Below are positions 30,301 to 43,482 of a stretch of 64,000 bases of DNA, in pieces. Source of the stretch: Toxotes chatareus (taxonomy: Eukaryota > Chordata > Actinopteri > Toxotidae). The position numbers and the translations under genes were made by a program. The notes under the pieces were generated by a model. That model worked only from the letters and a program-made list of their open reading frames with translations. It was not told the origin of the DNA and did not search any database. Within the stretch, counting starts at the first letter, position 1. Every line of letters starts with the position of its first letter. Location: positions 13,809,517-13,873,516 of the forward strand of contig CM028891.1 of the NCBI GenBank assembly GCA_016801885.1, in the 5' to 3' direction.

Positions 30301-32759
30301 ATCATTGTCGGAGCAGCCGGCTAGCTGCTGTGAGCATCGACACTGCTGAACATTCCTACTGGTTCACGTTACAGCGGAGATATGAAGCAGCTGGAGTTCA
30401 ACGAGTTTAGTAACTGGTGACTCAAAGGGTCTGGTGTTGCTTTCATTAAACTAGTTAGAAGCAGCTCACTGCAGATCTCATATCCTGCCCGATCCACCGT
30501 GACCCAGTACCCAACGATGTGGATATATTTGGGTGAAGCAGATTTGTAGGTGTAGATTTTGTTTTCTGAGCACTTGAAACAAGTTCTAGTCCATGTTGGC
30601 TTCAAGCAGTGGCTCCCAATCCTTCTGTATTAGAGTTTTTGTGGATGGCAGCCAGCAAGTTCTCTGTGTGACCTTATGAGACTGTCCCTTCGAGCGCTGT
30701 TGTTATCAAGTGTCTGACCTGGTTTAATCAACATCTGATGAAATGGGATTTCCCACATCAGACCAAAGTCACGGTGGGAAAGCACACAAGCTCTCCTGCA
30801 TGCCTCAGAGTTTTAGCAATAGTTGCTTTGCTCTCTGATCATGTATAAAAAGCAGTGATGCATAAATGAAAGTGCAGTACACAATCAGGTACAGATATGA
30901 GTGTGCAGTGTCTGCATGTCCATGTGAACTGCTGCAAAATGTAAAGGTACTTGTGACCGATGGCACTTCACCTCAGTGCCAGTTTTAGCCGTGCCACGCT
31001 CAGATACCAGATCTCCACAAATAGGGTGAGATCACGTGAGGAAGCAGGAGGGCACGGTGCCAGTTGGGTTGTGTTGGTTACAACCTTGCCCACATTCCAT
31101 ATGATACACTGTCAGCCCCCTGGAAATACTTTTTCACTGACACGTGGCGTCCCTGCTTTTACAGCCACTCAACTGCAACTCAGGTCAACCTTTGTGTGAA
31201 CCATATTATGCCCTTATATTGCACATGGGATATTGATGGAAGCACCAAATATATCAGTAGTAAAAATACACATAGCAGGAGTTCCTCTGCTAATTGACTG
31301 TTTTATGTGCTGTGTAAGTACTGTATAATACCCAAATTTTTTATTTAAAGGGACACTTCACCAATATATCCATCATGAGGAGTACTACTCAGCTCGAGGG
31401 TCTGTGAAAACAAACAGATATAACAACGTTTTTTACTCATTATTTTAACATTTTATCAGTTCATCAAATATGCAGTGTTCTAGATAAAAATGTGGCAAAC
31501 ACCTTTTCCACTCACCAGTAAAAACAAATGTGACATCCACTGCTGGTGTTGTTTTACTTTTTAACCACCTACTCAAATGTGAGGTGACTGTAATATGTGT
31601 TGTATACCATATGACGAAGGTGAGTGACTTTCCCCAGCAGGCGTACACAAACAGTTTTAGGTGTAGTGATAGGAAGTGGAGGAGGATTCTGACACTGACA
31701 GAAAAACTCCAGCTGAACGCTGAGCTGTCTATTAAAGTGCTGCTTCTTTGAAATGTTGCCTTTGACTTTAAAACCAAAAGCTACCGTAAATTGTCAGGTG
31801 GCTTGCTGCCTGAGTGCCTGATAAAATGGGCATATAATCACCAAGTTCATCAATGTGTTTAACCACCAGAACGTTTGCTGAATTGTAGGAGATCCCAAAG
31901 ACGTAGTCATACATCAGGTACACCTAATGCAGTCCTGCAATAAGTCCTCCTTCATGAATGTTGTGCTGTTAACGATTATAGAGAAGTGTATGTGGGCTGT
32001 ATTGTGTTATACGAAGAGGTGTTTCCGTTCTTTAGCCAACCCTCATTAGTTTAAATGTGTTAACATTATGTAGTTTCAGTGATGAAATGTGACTATTTGA
32101 GAATACATGTGAAGGGTAAGAGGATTTTTGTGAAACTGCGCAACTTTTGAGAGGAAATAACACTTATAACATCTTCCCCTTACAAATGAAAAATTCATAA
32201 GCAGTAAAATTTAATGCACCCAGGGGTTTCTCTGTGACAGCCTTATTTGGTCTGCTATGACTGGTAGCTTAAGGTTAGTGTCAGTTATATAGGTAACGGT
32301 TCAGGTTGGAGGAGTGTTGCTCAGTCAGTTCACTGTTTTGTTGACTCTAATTGTGTTGTTGTATTATAAACTAATATCCCATAATCACCACTTGTACAGA
32401 AACAGTTTTATGATGTAGTTTTAAAGCTACTTAAAGGATTTTAACTAGAAAAAAAAAATGGAAACAAAATTAGGAACCCTGACCATTCTATAACTACAAC
32501 AGCTTCAATGAACAGCTGGGACGAACTGCAGAAGAATATCTGTGTCATGCTGTCTTGCTTTTTTTCTTTTTTTTTTATCTGCTGCTGCCTGAATTTCACA
32601 GCAATTTTACAACTACCCTCCCAACTCATAATGAAAGGAGTGGCTCATTTGCAGAGCTGAAAGTTTGTCTTGATAACTTGCATAATGAAACAAAGTTTGT
32701 TCACAAACAGTCATCTCAGGACTCTATCATGTTCTCGTCCCTTGTTCTCTGTTTTGCAG
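24316..32759. other. Long non-coding stretch, no gene seen
   Basis: No recognisable gene across more than 8 kb. The longest open frame (27786-28214 minus, 142 codons) has no domain I know and no splice or promoter context. Homopolymers: T run near 24640-24651, A run 26508-26529. The 27240-27380 stretch is notably GC-rich (GTGTGGGGGCGCAGGGCGTC) and may be regulatory. The block 31345-31790 has phrases such as AAAGGGACACTTCACCAAT that resemble fish repeat ends. Confidence 0.5.
26508..26529. repeat. Poly(A) run
   Basis: A run of 22 A on the plus strand. It could be the tail of a retroposed copy lying to its left (about 26320-26507), but I cannot identify a source. Confidence 0.9.
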
Positions 32760-33545
32760 GGTGGGTGATGTTGCAGACCCTCATGCAGCCCCAAGTCTGT
32801 AGCAGCTGAAGATACTGATCTGAATGGGAAGGATGCAAAGGTGGAAGCAGTCAGTGCAGGATTCGGTTTCACTGAGTCTTAATGGAGCACACACACACAC
32901 ATACACTCCGACAGCCATACATGGTTTTTAATACTACCTACTTCCCCCTTTCTCAGCTATACCCTGAATGGGCCCCTGTGGTGCTCCACACTGTGGTTGG
33001 GAAGTACCTAGTGTTACAACTGTCATGCTGCTGTGCTTAAACGGGCAGTGCTGATCACTTTCATTTGCACTAAGCCCTGTTTTTAGTGCTTTCCAGTCAC
33101 CTTAACAAGGGGTCAAACAGACGGATGTTTGAGTTGTCGGCTTAATAGTGCTTGAGCAAGTTGCACATCTCTTTTGTTTATTATATGTTGCATTTTGTGA
33201 ATTGTCACTAACGGGCAGGACAGGACACTAAATGGGCTCACTTGATAGGAAGTGTCGAAGGAAACATTGTGTTGGTAATATCTTGAATAACAATATAAAT
33301 TAAATGGGTTTAAATGAATCTTAAGTTCTCTAAAGCCAGTTTTAACTTGTGAAATAGAGAAGTATGCTCAAATTGTTACTACTCTCGAAGAGGAATGGAA
33401 CTTGTTTTGCAAAAGTTTCTAAAAGCACATATATGTTGATTTGTATATGTCATGGTTAGTCAAGTCTTTTCTGGCCCTTTACATTGTTGAATGTTTTGAA
33501 GAAATTGCGCTCATGTCTGAATAAATCTTTCACTCTGGCAGACGT
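32760..33545 (+). ncRNA. Candidate terminal exon of a plus-strand lncRNA
   Basis: A textbook acceptor, TCCCTTGTTCTCTGTTTTGCAG, ends at 32759. No good donor follows, but a canonical AATAAA lies at 33520-33525 with a GT-rich stretch (ATGTGTGTTTCTT) about 30 bases further on. Together these define a plausible 3'-terminal exon of about 0.8 kb. There is no long open frame. Transcript membership, perhaps of the RNA beginning near 15 kb, is a guess. Confidence 0.3.
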
Positions 33546-36500
33546 TTACTAAGCATGTGTGTTTCTTAGAGTTTTGCTTAGAGTCCAACAAGCGAATTGT
33601 GCTCATTACACTGAAGCTGGTCCTGCCTGCTCTGCATGGCTGCCTCCTGTTAACAGTGCAGAGAGTGAAATGGGCCATTTACACACACAAGATGCTACCT
33701 CTGCACTTAGTACAAAATCTTAAGCATAACACAGGTATTGTTTTATGAATTAGGTTTCGTCCTGCAGACTTTCCAGTTACGGCAGTTTTCAAAAATCTTT
33801 ACGTAATAACTGATTTGGGTCTCTGAATCACATTCACACCTGGTTTATTACACCTTGGCTCTTCATAGATTTGACCGTTGCTTCTATTGATAATGATAAC
33901 ATTTTACTCACCAGAGTACCTGCTGAAATCTGGGAAGGCAAGGCAACATTGTTAGACAGACGTGTGATGGGGTGAGAAACAGAGACAGCAAGGACAACAT
34001 GGACAAATCCTCAGCAAGCACGCGAAAACAATGTTTTTGAAGGTGACAAAAAGCAGGAAAAAGCAAGCATATCGTGTCTATTTGTTAAAGTTTCAAAACG
34101 GCTGCAGAAAAAATGTTCTTTTCTTAGACTCGAGTCCTCTTTCTTCTTGTCTTAAAAAATACGTTGGCTATCTGGTTGGCTTGTGTTTCTAGTGAGGTGG
34201 AAGAGGAAGTGTTTGACTCGGTTGTACCGCAGATGGACGAGCGAGTCATTATGATGTTTGCGCAAACCAGTGCGATTCTATTTCAACATTTATCACTGGC
34301 TGACAGACTGAACAGAAGACCAACAATATTTACGGTAGCTGTGCACAATTTTCGTGTGCGATTTATTACCAACATTACGGGTAATTTAACTTTCAGTTTT
34401 ACCTTCTAATTAAATGAGATCAAATAATTGGTCTAAACCGTTGACTTGTTCACATCCTGTCCGATCGTCTGACTTCTGTTGTTTTAATTTTCAAGTTTCA
34501 ATTTAAATTCCAGATTACTGTGAAGGAATAGTTCAACAATGGCTCGCAGCCAAGAAATAGCCAGAGCCAGGCTAGCTGTTTCCCCCTACCTCCAGTCTTT
34601 ATGCTAAGCTAAGGTAGCTGCCTATTTACATCATCATCGGGTCTTGTATTGCTCTAATTATTCATTTAACAAACACAGTATTGGCAGTAAAGTGCTTTGC
34701 TCAATTATGATTTGACAGTCTAACACTTCCAGTTTATTCTCCAGGTTTGACCACAGAGCAGGTGTTGGTCCACGTCACTGACTTTCACACTGCATCCCTT
34801 TCGCTTTTGTTAGCCTAGCAGAAACCTTTGGATGTGGTCAGCTGAGTGGTTCGTCATGCTCACTGGACTGGATATCCTTCTGCCACTTCTATCACTTTTC
34901 ATCTCCCTTTTATACCTTAGCCCCTCCCTCGCATTCAAACTTCCCCAGCTTCAGCTTTCACTTAACACACTCATCCCGAGCAATTTTAGCTGTTTTCATA
35001 CAACAACTGTTACAAGTGTTTGCAACCACAAACTGAGTCAGGTCGAGATGTCTGATTTTCTCTTTCGCTCGCTTTCATGTGAAGCTGCGGTTGTATCTGG
35101 AAGAAAAGAGAGGAGGTTAAACAAACACAAACCTCATTAAAATAAACTTCTGTCAACTCCCACTCTTTCTCAAGGTGCAGGAATGTGCTGTCGTGGTTCA
35201 CGCCACAGAATTACTACAGGACTTCAGGTAATGAATGAACCAGGGATGCCATCCCATCAACTGGGAAACAGAGGAAACCTGCAGCCCTCACTCCCAAACT
35301 GGTAAAGGATGATTGAGTTTCCCACCATTGTGCCACCTCATCATAGAGGACAGTTTAACACACAGAAACACACACACAACATGTTGCATGTTGAAACTAC
35401 CAATCCACTCATGATTCATCTCTGTACAATGCAATGTACTGCAGGGATTTTTTTATGGCCATAGTTTTTGGTATCTACTTACACAAGAAAGATAACTTCC
35501 CATGGTGCTTATCACGTCTGAATATTCATTATTTATATTACACCGTACCCTGAATATGGACAGCTTCTTAGGTCCAAACCGCAGTTCAGAGTCCCCTTCA
35601 CAGTTTGAATGTTTGTGGTTACTTCAATGAGGAATTTCCGCATTTGTCCATTTGTCTTTCCTTCATTGCTGAATTTAAGTGGGACTTGTGATGTCTTGTG
35701 AGCATAAGATTTTTCTCTGAGCTTTAACTTTCTTGCATCAAAGTGAAGTGTATAACGAGTACCTGTGGTGTCGTATCGTGCTTACAGTGTGCTGTGTGAT
35801 GCTTTACAGCCCAGTAAACCTGTTTGAAAGTCAATTTAAAGAACTTGGCATGTCATTCTTTTGTTTTACGTTAGTGGGTCACAAAAGGGAGCAAGGTGAG
35901 GTGAAAGGCAAACAGGAGAAAGTATGTAAAAGACTCAAGAGGTGTTTTACGTCAAAGGACGTGTGACAAAGCTTTTCCTGGCATGAAATATACATCTACA
36001 AGAGTGGCAAAAGGAATATGTTCTTCACTTGTTCATCACAATGTTTTGCCATTTTGTGAAATATGCTTGGTTCCCTTTTTAATATAGATATTTACTTTTA
36101 TATAGGTTGTAACAACATTTTTCTTTTAACTTTTTATGTTTTTGCCTATATATATATATGATGCTATTCTAAAAGTGTTCCTACTTTAATGTTATCCACT
36201 GGATACTTTTTTAAATTTGTGGATCAGTGATATGTAAGTAATTCAAAATCATTCGTATGTTCCATTAGACTCATTTGTTCGGCTCTCTTGATCTTCTTAC
36301 GGTTGTTTCTCAGTTAAAATCGGTGCCAATGAGTAACCTGTTCACGATAAACATGTCACAGAGCAGTGTGTTAAAATGGAAAACTATTAGGCTAATCTGC
36401 ATCGTAGTAAGTTCCTTTACTATCATCTTAATCATGCAGAGCTTTTCAGTTTAGGAAAATGTCCCAACTGTCTGACCTTATCGTCGCTGGACCAGCCCTC

Positions 36501-38778
36501 TGCCTTTTGATGTGGCTGCTCTGTTTGTTCACCAGCGCCAGCGGTCTGCTCTCTCCCATTCAACAATCTGCCACTTGCTAAATCCCTCACTCTGGCTGGG
36601 CAGCAGCAGCGGCATTGTTTGCGTTTTACACCAGGAGGTGAGAAACATGCAGTCTCATTCACACCTTTCAGGCCCAGATCCTGGCTACAGAGTTGATTCT
36701 ACAGAGATCAGATGTGACTTCTCACCTGCATTCAAATTAGCCGAACGCTAAACAAAACTTATAAGTCTCCCCTCCATTCAGAAATGTGTTTAGCTTATTA
36801 TTATTGTGCGGACTGATGTACGTGTATAGTTTGACACCAGAGGCAGTTTTCAAATTTATCTGCTCAAGTTTAACACGTGTAGGTGCGAGATGATCACAAC
36901 TCCATGCCATTGCCCGATATGCTGCTCACACGTGTGGTGTGAAAACAGCTTGACAGCTTGTGTACAGAAGTTGAACTTTTGAAATTAATAATATATCATA
37001 TGTATATTTTATGTTCATATATTCTGTATTTTTCAATGAAGGACAAGGAGTAGATGTTATTCTAAGGATTTTAAACTTTTTCTGTGGAAAAGCTGCATCA
37101 TATCCAAAGACGAGAGTTTTTAAATGTCTTAAAACAAGAATGGAGGGAATCTTTGAACCTGTTTCCACTTGGTTGCCAACTGGAAATGATATATTTTCTT
37201 GCTTGTTTTGTACAGTACAAAAACAATATCATTTTGTTATAAGTCTAAATCTATCTAAAATAAGCTGAGAGAGAATATAGCTATATCACCTCCATCTTTA
37301 ATGCCATTGTTGTTTGGCTAAACAAGTTTGAGCTAAGGAAATGGACTAAAAAATCTTCTTTACTACAGAATGTTCTCAAAGAACCTGGAGGGTTTTTTTT
37401 TTTTTTTTTTAATGTTTGGTTTGAATTTACAGCTCCCTGAGAAGAGCAGAGGCTCTCTGACTGAAATGTCATAATCAGAGCAAAACTGAAATGTAAAACA
37501 ATGATGAGCACAAACTACCTGAAACCATGATTCACTAACTGCTGATGCATACTCCCAGTTTTAAAAGTGTTCAGGAACTGGTGAGAAACGGTCAAAATCA
37601 CAGCTTTGAGGGTGGCACGCTAACATCCTCCTAGAGTCTGGAGAGTTACAAAAGTAAAAGCATATTTGTTAACAGGGAAGTTTCCAGAGTCTCCCCTAAA
37701 GCTGAAAAAAAAAAAAAAACTATGAATCATCACCAACAGGAACTATTGAAGTTACATTAAACACTTTTAGGTTACTCATTGATATGTGCTCCAGACTGCA
37801 AGGCAACAACTTAACTGAAGAGCAAATAATTCATTATTTACATTTAACATTTGTTTGCGTTATCACAATGAGCAGCTGAATCATGAATATGTGCTGTAGA
37901 GAACTCGTGCTGCAGTGGTTTTACAACTCATTGACAGGGAGACATAACAGCTGAAACCGAAGAGAGGAAACCATCAGTATCTTGTCAAGTTCCTCTTGTC
38001 TTGACAACTCCAGCAGCACCATAAATGGAAGGAGCTTCATTCACAAATTTGCACTTGGTGAACCCCAGTGGCACCTCTGATACTGAGACCAATGAGTGAC
38101 TTGCACCTCTTGCACACACGAACCCCGAGACATAACAGATCACTAGGTCCTCTTTCCTCTTGTGGAGTAACCACAAAACTGCAAATGCACTTCAAAATGT
38201 GCAAAACATCTTCTTGAGTTACTGATTTTTATATCACATTTCGTCAAACTGCAAGCAAAAATGCTCCAGCGCTTTTGATCAACTGCGTACTGTTTTTAAA
38301 TTTAAATAGTGTAATTGAGTTAATCCAGGTATGCACCAGTAATTTCCATTACATTTAGCTCCATAGAGCTGATTTCAGAGGATAGAGAGACCAAACAGAC
38401 TTATTTCATGGTATTAAAGTCAGTAATATAGTTTGCTGTGACTCTATAGCCCTGTATTTTCACTACTAAAGGTCAGTGAGGGTGTAGTGAGATAAAAATA
38501 GAAAAGGCCCATTAAGCATTAGTATGTCTTCATCAGCAAATCTTCAATTAAAATAACTGCTCAGACCGCCAGTCATTTAATCCCTTTATCTAAAGGATCT
38601 GGTCCACTGAACTAATGTTCACACATGTGTGTGTGTGTGTGCTCGTGCATGTACACATGCACCTTTATGTTTGTATGTGGCTGCATCTTCTTATCTCCCC
38701 ATCAAGTAATATTATACAGCCGCCCCCACTACAGATTATCTCATTTATCTCTTTTTTTTTTCCCCCCATTTTGCACAG
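33546..38778. other. Non-coding, no gene seen
   Basis: No supported gene apart from a repeat fragment at 34520-34625. A short (TA)n lies near 36149-36160, T runs near 37388-37410, and an A run near 37706-37720. Confidence 0.5.
34520..34625 (-). mobile_element. Fragment of teleost 'TTAGCTTAGCATAAAGA' repeat, copy 1
   Basis: Begins with the family's typical GAAGGAATAGTTCAACA end and contains, in reverse, GCTAGCTGTTTCCCCCTACC and TCTTTATGCTAAGCTAAGG. The consensus middle is missing, so this is an internally deleted copy. Two further copies are at 39545 and 49735. Confidence 0.7.
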
Positions 38779-38841
38779 ATCTTAGTTCAACTCCCTGAAG
38801 CAGAGAGTCTGTGGATTAAAAAGTGTCCAGACATGCTGCAG
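38779..38841 (+). ncRNA. Candidate internal exon with strong splice sites (63 nt)
   Basis: The acceptor is excellent (TTTTTTTTCCCCCCATTTTG then CACAG at 38778) and the donor is good (CTGCAG|GTGAGC, GT at 38842-38843). One frame is open throughout, 21 codons beginning ILVQLPEAES, and the length is a multiple of three; this could mean coding, but I recognise no protein. The plus orientation also fits an internal exon of the presumed lncRNA downstream of myc. Confidence 0.35.
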
Positions 38842-41800
38842 GTGAGCGGTTAACCCTGCGTTCCCAGGCTCGGCGTAAAAAATAGTCCGACAGCTGTGGG
38901 AGGTCTCTGAGTGCCTGGAACTTGGCAGGAGTGTGTTCAAAAGTATGCCCTCTCCTGAGTCAAACATCATCACAGGCTGCTACTTGCTCCTGTCCAACTG
39001 ATGTGCCCGCCCACACGTGGGAAAGCACTTTCCAGGAATCACGCTCCACCGGTCTCCATGGCCAGCCAGGCACTTTTATTTCATTTAAACCCATCACTTT
39101 GTTTGGGTTAAAAAGATTTCTTAAAATAACAATCTGCACTGTAAGGCACAGTGAAAGGCTATAAAGTTCCAACGTAAATTTAAACAGCGGTCTTTAATCA
39201 AAGGCTTGGCTCAAAGTCACAAATAATGATGATACAACCAAAAGTGATCTTAAGGCTGCAAGCGCGCACCACGCTGCTGGGCAAGCCACAGTATACAGAG
39301 CTGTCACATATTGTATAGACTAAAACTGCTCTATGTCAAAAGACTCTGTTAGTGAGCCCTCCTCATTCCTGGCCTTGATATATAGGCTCTGTCATGGACA
39401 TGGCTGCCGAGCCTTTCACTTTCATTGCATTTCAGTGTGACAGAGGACTAGTTGCACTTTATCCCAGAACACTGTCAGGCAGTCGGAGCTGTATATGACT
39501 ATCAAACTTTAAATACACACTTTCTGAAAGACTCCTGACAAATTTGTTGGAGCATGGAGAATGGAGCTAGAGCAAGGAGGCGATTAGCTTCGTTTAGCAT
39601 AAAGACCGTAAACATGGGGGAGGGGAAACAGCTAGCCTGGTTCTGTCCACGGTTCAAAAGATACACCTGCCAGCAGCTTCGAAGCTCAGCGATAATCTCG
39701 TTGTATCTCGGTTTGTTTAATCTGTACACAAACAGAAATGTAAAAACAACTCTGAGAAGTCACTGTATGGAGAACCGATGAGGTCATTAATCATCTCTTT
39801 TTCCCTGCTGTTCGATGTTTTAAATTAATTTAGGATCACCAGCTGTCGATACACAGCTGCTTGGCTTAGCACTATTTGAGTGTGTGTCTGCAGAATTGGC
39901 TCTGACTGATCTCAGAATTTCACTTCTTTGTTATTTTTGTCCACACCACATTCCCCTTTCCTTGCCTCTGTGTGTATGCAAACATCTTCAGCCCAGACAA
40001 ATTTGCTTGCATGTTTGTCTTAACTTGATATCATTTTCATAATTACCCGTATGTGCTGACAAAGTTATATTGCATACAGGACATTGCTTGGACATAATAT
40101 TTTTATTTGATCACTTAATGTTGTATTATTATATTTTTTGTACTGTTACTGTGTACTTTCACATTCTTGATTAGTGCTTGTCAAAGATTCATATGCAGGT
40201 ATGTTGTTGTTTATCTAGTATGACACTGGTTGCACTATGGCAAGATGTCTACTGTGTCTGCATTAAACTCATTACACATCTTGACATAAAGAAAGTCACT
40301 CAACATTCTCGCACAGTAGCGGCCACATAAAACTTGACAATGTATTTTTGGATTCCAGAGAAAACACCGAGGCGCCGTTGATGTGTGTGGAAAATGTACA
40401 GGCATCTAGGTATTGAAAAATTCAGTTTTGCTCAATCTAATTGGTTCAGCATCTTCACTCTGAGTCATGGATAGGGGAAGTTGTTACTCTCTGTATGCAT
40501 ATGTACTGGTTGTGAAAACTAGTGCTGCTTTTATGCTTTTACCATGCCAATCATACTGTCTGCGCTGGGACCTCCCCTGGCCATGCTGGTTCTCAGTTCT
40601 GCTAAGCAAAGTGAGCTTGTGTTTTGTCTTGTAGGGGAAAAAGAAGCACATCTGACTCAAGACTTTTCTTTTGAATTATACAGCAGTGTGCATACCAGAA
40701 ATGTACATTCATATGCCACCTGGTATCTCCTCAAAAACCACAAAAAACACTAACATGACAGGAGTTATTATTTTAATTATAAGCAGCATCAGAGCCAGAA
40801 GCAGCTGATCCAAGAGGATGTGTGCGGTGAAAGTGAATCACTCCTCCTCTGCTCTTTTCACACTCACAGCAGGGAGCCGGCAAGTGAATTACCTTAGCGT
40901 TTACACAGATGCTGACATTTAGACAGGGCCATGAGAAAGGGGACAGACAGAGCGATCAGGTTGCAGACGGTGAATCATTTTGTCCGCCTGAAATGCTCTG
41001 TGTTTATAGTAGAGTGTGTTATTAAGGGCTAACATAATGGCTCGGGAGAGGATGGGGCATTTCGCTTGTCTGTTTACCTGCTCGGTTTGTGTTAGGGGGT
41101 GTTACTGTTGCTCTTTGCCCTCCTCCTGAGTCTCTCCCTGGGAATGGGTCAGTCGGTAAGGGTGTGTGAATGTTGGTTAAGCAAACTAACATCACTCAGA
41201 CCCGCCTTCTGACTCCAGTTTTACAGCTCATGGAATCAGGAAACTAGAAAACAACAAACTCTTTAGACATTTAAAATCAGAAAAAGCTTTTTGCCCCTAA
41301 AAACACTAACTGCCACTCATTTTCACCTCTGCAAGTTATACAGCTTTAAAATTTAAATTGCACAAGACTATAGGAAATTGCATAATCAGCTTTTCAGAAG
41401 GAAGTCAGTGTGCATGTTCTCAATTTAATGTGATAAACCACTTTACTCTGCAATTTAAAATATCAATATCTTGAATGGAGGCCATGTTGTGCATGCGTTT
41501 TGACCTTTTTTACATACACTCTTTTGACTCTGCCACAGTCCCTGTGTTTATCACCCCTTTGACACTTCCAGGAATGATCGTTGTCACGTCTTCGCAGAAT
41601 GTAGAGTATGTTCTTTGTAGCGTGGACCTAAAATAAAACTGCAGTTTCCTCCTTGCTTAAAATGCACTTACTTTTTGTGACTCACTGTAGCCTTTAAGTT
41701 TTCTTTGTAGGCTAATTAACATGCTAATATAATGAGCCAGAGGTTAATATACAGGATTAATTCTAATGAATTAAGAAAGGTGCATGAAATATGCATCAAC

Positions 41801-42842
41801 AAAACACACAGACCAATTTGTTTATGAATAATTTAGGGGATATTTGTAGTCATGCTCTGTGAACTCCTGTGTGACTAAGGTGTTTCATAAGGTGTCAGCA
41901 TTTTTAGGTTTTAATTTAGGAATAAAATTGCAGTTGTAGACACCTCCTAACCCCCAAATCATATCCCCCAAACACGTCTTCCCGTTTCCTCCTCCTGTCC
42001 CCTCCTGCAGTTCAAGCATCGGTTATCAGAATTGCAAATATCACACGGGCCAGCTCCTAAATCAGAATTATTAATGAGGAAGCCTTTTGAAGTTTACTCA
42101 GGGAAGATTCACTTCACAGACGAGCAGTATTTAGCTTTGTGAGCTTGTGACACTGATTTTAACCCCCCTATATAGCATTTCAAAGCAGCATATGAAGAAA
42201 AAATACACGTAATACAACAAACAATGATGTAGTTGTATATAAACGCAAAGTAAATCCTCCTGTGAAGCATCCATAACTGATGTATGTAATCGGGTGATGA
42301 CTTATTAACATAATATGAAATATTATGTATATACTTTTGAGATTTTTTTCTATTTTATTCATTAAAGATATAATACTTAAGATTTTCATGAACTTGACCA
42401 TGAACCTCATTTTCTCTGAAGTAGCGATTCAATAGACTTTCACCGTTTACCTCCCTGTATGGTACTTTTCATTGTCAGTGGCTGGATTCACACTGGATTC
42501 GGGTTGCCTAATTAAGCATGCATGTTATGAAGTGTTACTGTTTGTGATTTTATCTCACTGATGTCTGTTTCACTGTTGGTCACTCTCACAGAGCTGTATC
42601 AGAGCTGTGTCTCAATGGACAAAAAAATCATCAAAATCGATGCATCACCTATTATACGCTTTCTTCCTCCTTGTCTGGTGACTACACGACCCACAATGCA
42701 ACCCTACCCACAGACAGTTTAGTTAGAGCTCCAGGTGTGTTATGCCAGTAGTGGCAAATGTAGTTTTGAGGTGCTAGCCTCAAGCAGAGATGAGGAGCAG
42801 GTTGTAAACTCACTTCCTTCTAACGCTTTCTTTCATTTTCAG
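38842..42842. other. Non-coding with possible enhancer blocks
   Basis: No gene seen. The blocks 40790-41150 and 41690-42150 look like conserved non-coding elements: repeat-free, with homeodomain/POU-type strings such as GCTAATTAACATGCTAATAT, GAAATATGCATCAA and AGAATTATTAATGAGG. This is a judgement by eye. Confidence 0.35.
39545..39700 (+). mobile_element. Teleost 'TTAGCTTAGCATAAAGA' repeat, copy 2
   Basis: Carries the family phrases GATTAGCTTCGTTTAGCATA, ACATGGGGGAGGGGAAACAG and CTAGCCTGGTTCTGTCCACG in forward order. Open frames over it on both strands are repeat-derived. Confidence 0.75.
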
Positions 42843-42932
42843 CTCCCTTTGCAGCCAGAAAAGGCATCATACAACATCTTTCACAGATGCAGTTGTACTC
42901 CCCTGTTTACAGACCTGTAAACAGACTGTGAG
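42843..42932 (+). ncRNA. Candidate internal exon (90 nt)
   Basis: The acceptor TAACGCTTTCTTTCATTTTCAG ends at 42842 and the donor GTGAG|GTGAGT follows at 42932/42933; both are strong. The segment shares phrases with 52850-52940 (CCCACAATGCA nearby, CAGACCTGTAAAC), so it may instead be part of an interspersed repeat that happens to carry splice-like sites. Confidence 0.2.
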
Positions 42933-43450
42933 GTGAGTAAAATTCCCCTTTAAGGTACCTTTTATTGCAAAGTTGAGTTCAGACATTTTTGTATCCTGTA
43001 ACTACTGTTTCCAAGGTCAAGAATGAACGTTCAAGCTCAGCGTCTTATAAACCTGCCTGTAAATCATTTGTACATGCATAGGAAGAGTTAATAAATGACT
43101 TATAACACATTATAATACTCAACTATAATACTAATAGGACGTCCTATTATCTTACAAATACACTAGAATGTATTAAGAACATAATAAGTGGTTATATCCT
43201 GCTTATAAATGCTAAATAAGGGTTTGAAGTGAAGTGTTACCTGTGGGGCTAAAAACAAAACACAAGGAAGGAAGAGTGTTAAGATCTGAAGTCTGACTTA
43301 GGGAGAACTTCAGTGCAAAAAAATAAATAAATTCTGGGGCATGAGGGTGTGTGGGCTTTTCAGGTCACATGCAGATTTGTCTCCAGTAATTTTACTGATA
43401 CTTCACTTCTTGTCTGCTTGTGACGTTAGAGGTAGAAAACAGCTCAAACG

Positions 43451-43482
43451 CTCTCTCTCTCTCTCTCTCGCTCTCTCTCTTT
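43451..43482. repeat. (CT)n microsatellite
   Basis: About fifteen CT units with one interruption, followed by TTTCTCACACACAC. Confidence 0.95.
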
